A stretch of 64,000 nucleotides of DNA, taken from positions 372,001-436,000 of the forward strand of contig CBDHHO010000004.1 of NCBI GenBank assembly GCA_965263485.1, in the 5' to 3' direction. Source of the DNA: Haliotispira sp965263485. GTDB lineage: Bacteria > Spirochaetota > Spirochaetia > SP-2023. Every line of letters begins with the position of its first letter. Within the stretch, counting starts at the first letter, position 1. Shown here in pieces: positions 50,701-58,007 of this stretch. The notes beneath the pieces were generated by a model. The model was not told where the DNA came from. It searched no databases and saw nothing but the letters and a program-made list of their open reading frames with translations. The position numbers and the translations under genes are program-made.

Positions 50701-51588
50701 ATGGCAAGTTGCGACAGCGCGTACAAATACCTGTTCTCGAACCCGGCAATCCTGTGCAAACTCATCCACGCCTTCGTTGAGGAGGACTTTAGCGCCAAAA
50801 TCCAGCCCGACAGCCTGCGCAAACTCGACCCGTCCCACCTCTCTGCCACGCTCCAGCAGCGCGAATCGGACCTGCTCTATGAGGTGCGCCTGGACAGCCA
50901 AGACAATCAAGATAACCAAACAGCCTATTTGTATATCCTGCTCGAATTCCAGTCCACAGCCCCCAAGCATATGGCCATCCGCCTGCTCAGCTATATATCC
51001 CTGTTTTATGAACGCCTCATCAAGGAAGGCAAAAACAGCAAAGGCAAGTTGCCCCCGGTATTTCCGCTGGTGCTCTACAACGGAGACCGCCCTTGGAATG
51101 CGCCCCGCAGCACCAGCGAACTGATCAGCAGCAACGAAATACCCGCAAAATACCTACCCCACTTTCAATATGCTCTCATTGACGAGAAGCGCATCCCCGA
51201 CGAGAAAATCCACAAGCTGCACAACCTCATCAGCGCGGTGATTTGTGCCGAGAAGTACGGCAGACCGGGGGAATGGGAAGCTCAGATTCCGCAAATCATA
51301 GAATTCCTGCGCGATGAACCCGGGCTCGAAATCACCATTTTCAGGCGCTGGATTGCCTTGCTGTTTGGCGAAGGCATGAACGAGTCAGAATACAATCAAA
51401 TCACCGCACCAGAGGAGGTACAGAAGATGTTGGCAACACTGGCAGACGATCTAAGAGCTGAAGGCCGGGAAGAAGGCCGGGAAGAAGGACGGCGTGAAGC
51501 TGCCCGGAAAATGAAAGAATCCGGGCTGTCGATTGAACAGATTTCAAGGTTTACCGGCCTGAGCCACCGCGAAATTACCGGGCTCTGA
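50701..51588 (+). CDS. Rpn-family recombination-promoting nuclease (PD-(D/E)XK)
   Basis: 295 residues. Typical Rpn/YhgA-like order: N-terminal DSAYKYLFSNP, then RESDLLYEVRL with the acidic active-site residues, LYILLEFQSTAP (the E-x-Q variant of the D/ExK core), and RLLSYISLFYERL. The C-terminal region has tandem GREEGREEGRR followed by a Rec/HTH-like tail (SGLSIEQISRFTGLSHREI). E. coli RpnA-E are DNA endonucleases that raise RecA-independent recombination. It starts right at the outer end of the inverted duplication. ATG 50701 lacks a strong Shine-Dalgarno. Confidence 0.9.
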   Translation: MASCDSAYKYLFSNPAILCKLIHAFVEEDFSAKIQPDSLRKLDPSHLSATLQQRESDLLYEVRLDSQDNQDNQTAYLYILLEFQSTAPKHMAIRLLSYISLFYERLIKEGKNSKGKLPPVFPLVLYNGDRPWNAPRSTSELISSNEIPAKYLPHFQYALIDEKRIPDEKIHKLHNLISAVICAEKYGRPGEWEAQIPQIIEFLRDEPGLEITIFRRWIALLFGEGMNESEYNQITAPEEVQKMLATLADDLRAEGREEGREEGRREAARKMKESGLSIEQISRFTGLSHREITGL

Positions 51589-51706
51589 TGCCGGGCTGGG
51601 CGCAGCTGTCAAGGACAGCTTCCCAGAAAAAGCCAATTTTTAGGGATTTTCCTGCAATTTCTCTTGCCCTCCGCGGGGAAATCGTATATTCTTTGAGAAG
51701 AACAAG
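51589..51706. other. Spacer with MITE scrap
   Basis: GCCAATTTTTAGGGATTTTCC at about 51629 is a diverged element end. No gene. No strong promoter like that at 2901 precedes the following lipoprotein, although TTGAGA occurs at 51693. Confidence 0.5.
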
Positions 51707-51811
51707 CCATTTCATAAACCCATTTCATCTTTTATTAAAACCATTCCGACCTTGGCCGGAACATCATCTTTATGCATTATTTTGCATAATAATACCAAGG
51801 AGTATTGCGCT
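51707..51811 (+). promoter_or_regulatory. Conserved lipoprotein-family leader
   Basis: About 97 per cent identical to 2937-3041 by eye, same length, with the TTATGCA/TGCATAA inverted repeat and AAGGAG. The conservation ends soon after the 7-bp repeat, so leader plus repeat behaves as one transferable unit. Confidence 0.8.
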
Positions 51812-52612
51812 ATGGAACACAAGTTCAGTAAAATTCGCTCATCGCTCATCGCTCATCGCTCATCGCTCATCGCTCATCGCTCATCGAAAAAATTAAACCC
51901 ATATAGCAGAGGAAATTATTTCTCTGCCGGTATTTTACGCCCATTTATCCTTTTATTTTTCTGCTCCCTAGTTTTGTGGGTCGCCTGCGACCCGCCCGAA
52001 GGCAATGACCCGCCTGAATCTTCTTCCGATTCTTCTTCCATAGCCGAAGCTCCCCCGGCATTTCAGTGGGCGGGCGACTACATCATCACCAACAGCAACG
52101 ATCTTGATATAGTCGCTGGGAATTTTTTTGCCAACGGACACTATGACGCAGGTAAAATATACCTGGGAACCTTGCATGTCGGTGCGGACAGAAGCACCTC
52201 CATTGCCAGTATTGAGGAGGACTTTCAGAATTCGGAAGCCGAGCACCGCATTGATTTTGCAAACCCGAGCCAAGATCCGGACAATCCTTCCCAGAACATT
52301 GCATCAACCCGGATTGCGATGACTGATTATACATTATCGTCCGAAAAGGGGAATGATAGAGGAGGGTACACGACTGCGGGCAATAAGATTCCGACAGCGT
52401 ATCGACGTTCTCTGCATGAATTGGCCCTTCAGTTCGCCAATCCTACTAAAGGACCAACTATCGAGTTGTGGATCCCTGCCGGAAATTCTGATACAGAGGC
52501 GTGGACTGTAGGACTTACGAGCCTGTTAGGGTTTACGTCGCTCTTGGCTCCGGCTACTCTTGATGTTACGCTCACCCCCGCCTCAGGGAGAGGCGCCTTT
52601 TTCATCCGGTAA
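51812..52612 (+). CDS. Surface lipoprotein with family leader, different body
   Basis: 266 residues. It begins MEHKFSKIR like the protein at 3042, then repeat-encoded residues (SSLIAHR twice), then a signal segment (FILLFFCSLVLWVAC, Cys59) and a Ser-rich linker. The body (residues about 85-266) has no beta-helix or InlB repeats and is of unknown fold. The end overlaps the hsdR fragment; a junction near 52590 may have truncated the protein or given it its last residues (GRGAFFIR). It shows the phase-variable leader attached to an unrelated secreted domain. Confidence 0.75.
   Translation: MEHKFSKIRSSLIAHRSSLIAHRSSKKLNPYSRGNYFSAGILRPFILLFFCSLVLWVACDPPEGNDPPESSSDSSSIAEAPPAFQWAGDYIITNSNDLDIVAGNFFANGHYDAGKIYLGTLHVGADRSTSIASIEEDFQNSEAEHRIDFANPSQDPDNPSQNIASTRIAMTDYTLSSEKGNDRGGYTTAGNKIPTAYRRSLHELALQFANPTKGPTIELWIPAGNSDTEAWTVGLTSLLGFTSLLAPATLDVTLTPASGRGAFFIR
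51836..51886 (+). repeat. 7-bp tandem repeat CGCTCAT (7 units) in coding sequence
   Basis: Seven perfect units from 51836 to 51884 plus CG, beginning 24 bp after the ATG as in the paralogues. It has two more units than the other copies, direct evidence that unit number varies within the family. Confidence 0.93.
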
Positions 52613-53372
52613 AGCATCTGCAATTTTGCGCAAAACGTTTTCAGGATTGGACAAAAACTCTTCGGACAGCACCGAGATTTCGGGCGTCTTCATGCCTGCT
52701 GCAGCCAACACGTCGATGATGCTGGCATCGGCGATGGCGTCTGAGAGAAGAAGCCCACCTCTTCCTTGACCAGAACAAATTACAGTCTCTGGTCGATATG
52801 GGTTCTGGCCGATACCGATGTAATCGACAACCAACCCACCCGGCTTGTCCTTGAAGACCCGGTTCACGCGCGCAATCGCCTGCATCAAGCCATGGCCACG
52901 CATGGGTTTGTCGATGTACATCGTGTGCATGCTGGGCGCGTCAAAGCCGGTCAGCCACATGTCCCTCACGACCACGAGCTTGAGCGGGTCATCGGGATCA
53001 CGCGCCCGCCTGGCCAAGAGGTCACGGCGCATCTTGCTGCCGGTATGTTGTTGCCAATCCAGCGGGTCAGTCGCTGACCCAGTCATGACCACTTTTACCG
53101 CACCTGCCTTATCATCCTCTGAGTGCCATTCTAGCCGCAACGCGGTGATCCTATTGTAAAGACCAACACAGATTGCCCTACTCATACAGACAATCATTCC
53201 CTTGCCGGCCATCGCCTCCACGCGGTCTTCAAAATGGGTGACGATGTCCTCTGCGACCTTTTCCAGCCTTGGGGGCGCACCCACCAGACGCTCGACGCTG
53301 CTCCAGCTCGACTTGGCCTTCTCCTGCTCAGAGAGCGTTTCGTCATCGAAGAGCGCATCACAGCCAAAACGA
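52583..53372 (-). pseudogene. Type I restriction enzyme HsdR fragment
   Basis: Reading from about 53372: RFGCDALFDDETLSEQEK, then GAPPRLEKVAEDIVTHFEDR, VVMTGSATDPLDWQQH, VVRDMWLTGFDAPSMHTMYI and QAIARVNRVFKDKPGGLVVDYIG, which are the C-terminal helicase-motor motifs of HsdR. After GIGQN the sequence jumps to a late HsdR segment (IIDVLAAAGMKTPEISVLSEEFL) through a frame-disturbed stretch. The nuclease and N-terminal motor parts are absent. A decayed remnant of a type I system whose hsdS and hsdM pieces lie at 54.1-54.7 kb. Confidence 0.85.
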
Positions 53373-53427
53373 CCTGTTCAACAAGGCCTTCGGTGAAGGC
53401 GTTGTAGTTGAGGATTTTGCTGCGGGG

Positions 53428-53588
53428 CAGACGTGCGCTACATCCAGCAGCTTCTCGGCCATGCAAAACTGGACACCACGCAGATTTACACCCAGGTCAG
53501 TATCCGTCAGCTCAAACGGGTTCACACGTTGACACATCCCGCGAAAATGGAAGGTGAGACCGGCGATGAAGGGGATGTGGTTAAGTGA
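53428..53588 (+). pseudogene. Tyrosine recombinase (integrase) C-terminal fragment
   Basis: The frame DVRYIQQLLGHAKLDTTQIY continues with TQVSIRQLKRVHTLTHPAK and ends at TGA 53586-53588. LLGH and the final Tyr in TTQIYTQV are the conserved His and nucleophilic Tyr of phage/IS-type integrases. Only about 53 codons remain. It marks a past mobile element between the restriction fragments. Confidence 0.85.
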
Positions 53589-53641
53589 CACCACGAAATG
53601 AGAACTTGAAAAAGAGTACGTAATCGTGTACATTATGCTTC

Positions 53642-53896
53642 ATGAAAGCAACCACCTATTCCGAATTCCGGCGCAACTTGTCTGCTACGATTGATGGTGT
53701 CGCCGATGACCATGAACCTGTTTTGATTACACGTAACGGGGGCAAAGCTGCGGCTGTGCTCATGTCTTTGGAAGACTTCGCCTCGTTCGAGGAAACCCGC
53801 TATCTTTTAGCCAGCCCTGAAAACTCCGAACGGCTTTTGAAGGCCGTACAGGAGTTAGATGCGGGGAACGGCATTGAGAAGGCGTTGATCGAGTGA
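53642..53896 (+). CDS. yefM: YefM/Phd-family antitoxin
   Basis: 84 residues. The Phd/YefM N-terminal fold is visible in MKATTYSEFRRNLSATIDGV and PVLITRNGGKAAAVLMSLED. It binds the operator DNA of its own operon and neutralises the toxin through its C-terminal part. The toxin start overlaps its stop by 4 bp (GTGA). A short AT-rich promoter region lies at 53600-53640. Complete and apparently functional. Confidence 0.93.
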   Translation: MKATTYSEFRRNLSATIDGVADDHEPVLITRNGGKAAAVLMSLEDFASFEETRYLLASPENSERLLKAVQELDAGNGIEKALIE

Positions 53897-54147
53897 AGAT
53901 CATCTTCCATGAGCAAGCTTGGGATGACTATCTGTATTGGCAAAAACATGATCGCAAGCTGCTGGCCCGTCTGAACAGTCTTATCAAGGAATGTACGCGT
54001 ACCCCGTTTGAGGGTGCGGGCAAGCCCGAGCCATTGAAGGGCCAGCTCTCCGGATGGTGGTCACGCCGCCTCAATCGGGAGCATCGGTTGGTTTATCGCA
54101 TCGAGGATGATCAACTGCTTATTGCCCAGTGTCGTTACCATTATTGA
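53893..54147 (+). CDS. yoeB: YoeB-family mRNA interferase toxin
   Basis: 84 residues. RelE-superfamily, YoeB type: AWDDYLYWQKHD, GKPEPLKGQLSGWWSRRLN, REHRLVYRIEDD and the C-terminal CRYHY with the conserved His and terminal Tyr used in ribosome-dependent mRNA cleavage. Start GTG overlaps the antitoxin stop. Its stop is immediately followed by a MITE end (GAGGTGCCCTTAA), which also forms the boundary of the hsdS fragment. Confidence 0.94.
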   Translation: MKIIFHEQAWDDYLYWQKHDRKLLARLNSLIKECTRTPFEGAGKPEPLKGQLSGWWSRRLNREHRLVYRIEDDQLLIAQCRYHY

Positions 54148-54390
54148 GGTGCCCTTAATTAGCCGCCAATCCCTTTTCATTGAAATCAGCGTGTCGCCTG
54201 CGATGGTCGCGAAACGTTCAGTTTCACTAGCGATTGCCACCGGGATCTTTTGCATAGCGCCATAGCTAATCGAACCGCCGCCAGTTACGTCTCCAATTTT
54301 CACGACGGGCAGCCCCACATCGCCCAAGTCCCGGCTCTTATAGGCATATCCGCCTTGGAGCTTTGCGATATTTCCGAGGACTTTGCTCAT
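54148..54390 (-). pseudogene. Type I specificity subunit HsdS, N-terminal fragment
   Basis: Starts ATG 54390 (MSKVLGNIAKLQGGYAYKSR) overlapping the hsdM stop. The LPVVKIGDVTGGGSI and GDTLISMKRDW segments fit the first target-recognition domain of HsdS. After about 75 codons it meets MITE end sequence (KGTS) next to the YoeB gene and the rest is lost. No DNA specificity can be retained. Confidence 0.8.
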
Positions 54391-54654
54391 TGGTCTACAG
54401 ACCCGAGCAAACGTCTAATCCTGCTACTCAGATCCTCAGAGGCTTTGAAATGCGCTTCTAGTTGTTCCTGCAAGTCAGCGAAGACTTGTGGGAAGGGTAG
54501 TGCTTCTTGGTCGTCATCGCCCGTTTCGACATACCGCCCCGGCGTCAGCACGTGGTCGAACTTGCGGATGGTCTCCAGCGCTTCGGATTTACAGAAGCCC
54601 GGCGTGTCGGCGTAGGCCTCCCAGCCTTTCTCCTCCAGCGTTTCGGGCTTGGCG
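54387..54654 (-). pseudogene. Type I methyltransferase HsdM, C-terminal fragment
   Basis: AKPETLEEKGWEAYADTPGF, CKSEALETIRKFDHVLTPGR and YVETGDDDQEALPF, then a coiled-coil-like tail ending GSVDQ, match the last 90 or so residues of HsdM. The catalytic part (NPPF etc.) is absent. The open frame continues upstream through a 44-bp piece copied from the Gfo/Idh gene. hsdM and hsdS overlap as in intact type I operons. Confidence 0.82.
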
Positions 54655-54698
54655 CGCCAGCTGGCAGTGCAGTCTTTCGAAAGCTCCGGCCGAAGGGC
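54655..54698. other. 44-bp exact copy of Gfo/Idh gene sequence
   Basis: Matches 48513-48556 exactly (and, reversed, the same part of the left-arm gene). It begins CGCCAGCTGGCAGTGCAG and ends CTCCGGCCGAAGGGC. It lies at the upstream edge of the hsdM fragment, as expected for templated filler at a repaired break. Confidence 0.9.
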
Positions 54699-54776
54699 AA
54701 ATGCAAACGACTTGTCCTTGACGATATTTTCTCGCTTTGGAGAACTGATATAATTATCCATTTTCAATTCTCCATT

Positions 54777-56717
54777 CTAAATTGATTTAACATCGACAAT
54801 GCCAGCCTGTTTGAGAATCTGAACCGCATTGGTTTTGACCACGTCATCTTTGAACCCAGAGTCCTTAAATACCACGCGCATGATTTCCGGATTGAGCTCA
54901 TCCTTTAGCTTGGCAATGCCTTCAACCACTTCGAGAGAGATGGCATCTGAAAGACAGATAATGAGTGCTCCCATGCCGATGTCGAACACCTTTTGTCCAG
55001 CAATGCTGTGTTCTGTGATAGGCAGGGTCAGGTCGAGGCCATATTTAAGCAGGATCTCGTAAAGGACATCTTCTTCACTTCGGTCGGTTTTGATGTTGGA
55101 AATAAAGTCTTCGAGGGTGCGCTCCGTCATTTCAAAGTCAACTTCCCATGGTTTGATATTGGTGGAGTCGAGTTTGAATACCTTGAAGCCAAGGTCGGGG
55201 AGTTTGGAACCACTAATGGACACTAATTTACACGAATTATCATTCTTATCTTGGAACAAATCATCTTTTTTTGTATTGGTGTCTATTCGTGTTGATTCGT
55301 GGTTTTCTTTGATTTTGGCGGCAGCCCGGCGGATGCGTTCTTTGCTTATTTCCGCGATGGTTTTGTAGCCTGCTTTGTTGGCTTCAGATTTTTCGTCACA
55401 TGTTTCTGGGAGTTGAACTGTTATACATTTCCGAGTTCCTTGATCCGTTGTATTTAGTTGCATGACAGCATGCGCCGTGGTTGCTGAACCTGCAAAAAAA
55501 TCGAGAATAATTGAATCTTTATCACTTCCTGCACGAAGAGTTTCAAATATTAGCTCTGTAGGTTTTGGATTTTCGAAGGTTGTTAATTTTCCAAAAATAT
55601 TTGTCATTTCAGATGAGCCAGCGGTATTAAAAGGAACAAAATCCCAAAGCGTAGTCCAAGTTATGCCTTCTTTGACATCACAAAGGAAACGTTTTAGTTT
55701 GGGGCGGCCATTGTCATCTTCTCCAAAGTAAATCTCATTATTTTTTATAAGTTGCTCTATTCGTTCTTTATTGAACCGCCAATTTCCATTTGACGAAGGA
55801 TAATGTTCTTTCCCTGTTCGTGGATTAATTATTGGGAAATACAAGGAGTCTACATATCTTCCACCTTTAACATTGGCCATTAAATCACCTGCCGTCCAAG
55901 GCCCTTTGGGGTGACTATCTGGATTCTTGTATCTATCGATTTGTTTTTCTGTCCGAGGGCGAAGGTTTAAACCTGATTGATTGCTATTTTTAACAAAACA
56001 TAGAATGTATTCATGCTGAGCGGCAATCACCCTATCATTTGGTGGGGTGCTTCTTTTTTTCCAAATCAATTCCGCAATAAAATTCTCTTCCCCAAAAATC
56101 TCGTCACACATTTTTCGGAGATTTGCCACTTCATTATCATCAATACTTATAAAAATAACCCCATCATCCTTCAGAAGGTTTCGGGCAAGCTTCAGTCGAG
56201 GATACATCATATTCAGCCAGTCGGTATGATAGCGCCCACTGGTTTCCGGATTGTTTGAGAGGTTACGGCCATTGCCGTCTACCTGTCCGGTAATCTCCTT
56301 GTAATTCTGTATGCTGTCCGTGAAATTATCCTTATACACAAAATCTTTGCCCGTGTTGTAAGGTGGATCGATATAGATCATCTTTACTTTTTTGTGGTAG
56401 CTCTTCTGCAGGAGCTTGAGCACCTCAAGATTGTCGCCTTCAATGAAAATGTTCTGGGTGGTATCCCAATCCACCGATTCTTCCTTGCAGGGGCGCAGCG
56501 TGCCGGTGCTGGGTGTTTGGGCGAGCATCCGGGCGTTGCTCTTGCCGTTCCATGTAAAGCTGTAGCGTTCATCGCGGTCGTCCACAAACGTGCCGAGCAC
56601 TTCCTTCAGGGCGTAGAAGTCCACCTTGCCTTCGGTGAAGGCTTCCGGAAACAGCACCTTCAGCTTGCCAACGTTTTCGGCTACGATGTCCATTGTTTTA
56701 CCATCCATTTTTTCCAT
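54777..56717 (-). CDS. Site-specific DNA-methyltransferase (type III Mod-like, N6-adenine)
   Basis: 646 residues. Beta-class order: catalytic DPPYNTG at 117-123 first, then the AdoMet motif DFFAGSATTAHAVMQLN near 415. Type III Mod-like extras include WNGKSNARML and GNWRFNKERIEQL. GAGAGG lies seven bases before the ATG. Residues about 471-504 (NHESTRIDTNTKKDD...) are translated from a palindromic repeat inserted in frame. No Res subunit follows; the gene ends next to hsdM debris. Its partners are the GxxExxY, DUF4391 and helicase genes upstream. It may still methylate DNA. Confidence 0.9.
   Translation of the reverse strand: MEKMDGKTMDIVAENVGKLKVLFPEAFTEGKVDFYALKEVLGTFVDDRDERYSFTWNGKSNARMLAQTPSTGTLRPCKEESVDWDTTQNIFIEGDNLEVLKLLQKSYHKKVKMIYIDPPYNTGKDFVYKDNFTDSIQNYKEITGQVDGNGRNLSNNPETSGRYHTDWLNMMYPRLKLARNLLKDDGVIFISIDDNEVANLRKMCDEIFGEENFIAELIWKKRSTPPNDRVIAAQHEYILCFVKNSNQSGLNLRPRTEKQIDRYKNPDSHPKGPWTAGDLMANVKGGRYVDSLYFPIINPRTGKEHYPSSNGNWRFNKERIEQLIKNNEIYFGEDDNGRPKLKRFLCDVKEGITWTTLWDFVPFNTAGSSEMTNIFGKLTTFENPKPTELIFETLRAGSDKDSIILDFFAGSATTAHAVMQLNTTDQGTRKCITVQLPETCDEKSEANKAGYKTIAEISKERIRRAAAKIKENHESTRIDTNTKKDDLFQDKNDNSCKLVSISGSKLPDLGFKVFKLDSTNIKPWEVDFEMTERTLEDFISNIKTDRSEEDVLYEILLKYGLDLTLPITEHSIAGQKVFDIGMGALIICLSDAISLEVVEGIAKLKDELNPEIMRVVFKDSGFKDDVVKTNAVQILKQAGIVDVKSI
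55206..55304. repeat. Palindromic AACCACGAATG-type element inside the methyltransferase gene
   Basis: The left arm GGAACCACTAATGGACACTA and right arm GTGTCTATTCGTGTTGATTC GTGGTT are imperfect inverted repeats around an AT-rich centre. About 99 bp (33 codons), without stop in the gene's frame. The same arms occur at 56736-57166 and 57932-58007. Confidence 0.82.
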
Positions 56718-56735
56718 GATTAAACCTCTCTATTT

Positions 56736-57166
56736 GTAACCACGAATGAACACGAATTTTCACTAATATTTTTCATAGTACAATTCGCTCCCATTCCAGT
56801 TTGTCGTGTTTAAAGTTCAGTAGCAGGCCTACTCGCAGGCCTGTAATTTTTAAATAATTTGTGATCTGGGCTTTTTCGTTATTCCCGATCTTCTCTATCG
56901 CTTTTGTGTCCACGATGATTTTATCGAACACAATCAAATCCGGAATGTATTCACCCACATTCACTGATTTGTAGATAACGGGAAATCGGGGTTGTTGAGC
57001 GTAAGGAATGCCTTGCTGCTGAAATTCAACCACCAAAGCATTTTCATACGGTTTTTCTAAAAGACCATGCCCAAGTGTATTCAGAACTTCAAAGGCACAT
57101 CCAACCACTTGGTACACTTCTTCTTTAAACAATAATTCGTGTTTATTAGTGTCCATTCGTGGTTTC
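56736..57166. repeat. Palindromic element arms enclosing the GxxExxY gene
   Basis: GTAACCACGAATGAACACGA at 56736-56755 and, inverted, TTAGTGTCCATTCGTGGTTT ending at 57165. Between them lies almost exactly the GxxExxY gene. This looks like the palindromic element carrying a gene as cargo. Confidence 0.75.
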
Positions 57167-57168
57167 AC
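56773..57168 (-). CDS. GxxExxY family protein
   Basis: 131 residues. The family signature GHGLLEKPYENAL (GxxExxY) is followed by GEYIPDLIVFDKIIVDTKAI, a PD-(D/E)XK-like core, and the usual ITNYLKITGLRVGLLLNF end. The function of the family is unknown. Start GTG 57168 overlaps the DUF4391 stop; ATG 57156 (MDTNKHE) is an alternative. The first codons lie in the palindromic repeat. It is probably an insertion into the methyltransferase-DUF4391 operon rather than a functional component. Confidence 0.9.
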   Translation of the reverse strand: MKPRMDTNKHELLFKEEVYQVVGCAFEVLNTLGHGLLEKPYENALVVEFQQQGIPYAQQPRFPVIYKSVNVGEYIPDLIVFDKIIVDTKAIEKIGNNEKAQITNYLKITGLRVGLLLNFKHDKLEWERIVL

Positions 57169-57998
57169 AATTCCCTCGCCAGTTGCTTGAGCTCTTGTTC
57201 AAATTTCTTGATTCGTGTATTCAGCTCCACCTGCCGGTTAAAAGCCGCTTTTTTCAGCTGCCCGCACAGCTCCGATATTCTTGATTCAATTTCCCGGCAC
57301 CGCGTCAGCTGTTCCAACCGGTCTCCGGCCTTGCCGATTGTAAAGGTCCCGGATAACACCGAGCATTCGTATCCAGTAAAACGATCTGTCCAGGCATTGT
57401 ATAAAGTGCCGTAGGTCTGAAGCGGCATGCTGTCCCACGCAAGTGACTTTATGAATTGATAATTGACAGTGGATAATTGACAATTCTTATCATTATCAAT
57501 TTCCAACTCTCCACTCTCCATTGAGATGTTCATCCAGCCGGTGGTGTAGAAACGCTCGGCAACAAAGGCTCCATGTTCGGCCTGACTGAAACGCTTGGGA
57601 GCAACACTCAGGGCGATATCCCCGCTTTCGGTGTAGAAGCCCAGCATCAATGGATACGGAATAACCCGGTGGATGATCTCGGCAATTCGTTTGTGGCCTT
57701 TCTGGGAATTCATTTCGACCTGCAAAACCGCCACCTCAAGGTATCCCCGTTCATTGTCTCTGTAAGGAAGAACCGGACAGGTCGAAGGTTTCAGGGTGTA
57801 TTCCCAGTACACGGTTTTCACGTTTTCCCGAATCAGCTTTTTATCGCTGGCGACCAAAGAAGAATTCTCAAGAAACATTTTCTTTGCAATACGCTTATGC
57901 AGGTAAGCAGATTCTGGAAACCCGATTTTTGTAACCACGAATGGACACGAATTTTCACTAATATTTTCTCTATTAAATTCGTGTTTATTGGTGTTCAT
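57165..57998 (-). CDS. DUF4391-family protein
   Basis: 277 residues. Matches the DUF4391 proteins that accompany helicase/methyltransferase defence cassettes: Lys/Arg-rich N-terminus, then VYWEYTLKPSTCPVLPYRDN, EVAVLQVEMNSQKGHKRIAE and the C-terminal coiled-coil-like LEQLTRCREIESRISELCGQ. The first 26 or so residues (MNTNKHEFNRENIS...) are encoded by a palindromic repeat. It overlaps the helicase by 14 bp. A stretch NDKNCQLSTVNYQFI near residue 172 also looks repeat-derived. Its role is unknown. Confidence 0.85.
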   Translation of the reverse strand: MNTNKHEFNRENISENSCPFVVTKIGFPESAYLHKRIAKKMFLENSSLVASDKKLIRENVKTVYWEYTLKPSTCPVLPYRDNERGYLEVAVLQVEMNSQKGHKRIAEIIHRVIPYPLMLGFYTESGDIALSVAPKRFSQAEHGAFVAERFYTTGWMNISMESGELEIDNDKNCQLSTVNYQFIKSLAWDSMPLQTYGTLYNAWTDRFTGYECSVLSGTFTIGKAGDRLEQLTRCREIESRISELCGQLKKAAFNRQVELNTRIKKFEQELKQLAREL

Positions 57999-58007
57999 TA
58001 GTGGTTC
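57932..58007. repeat. Palindromic AACCACGAATG-type element at gene junction
   Basis: GTAACCACGAATGGACACGA on the left and TGGTGTTCATTAGTGGTTCC on the right, inverted around an AT-rich centre. It encodes the last residues of the helicase (GGTTNEHQ) on one frame and the first residues of DUF4391 (MNTNKHEF) on another. Confidence 0.85.
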
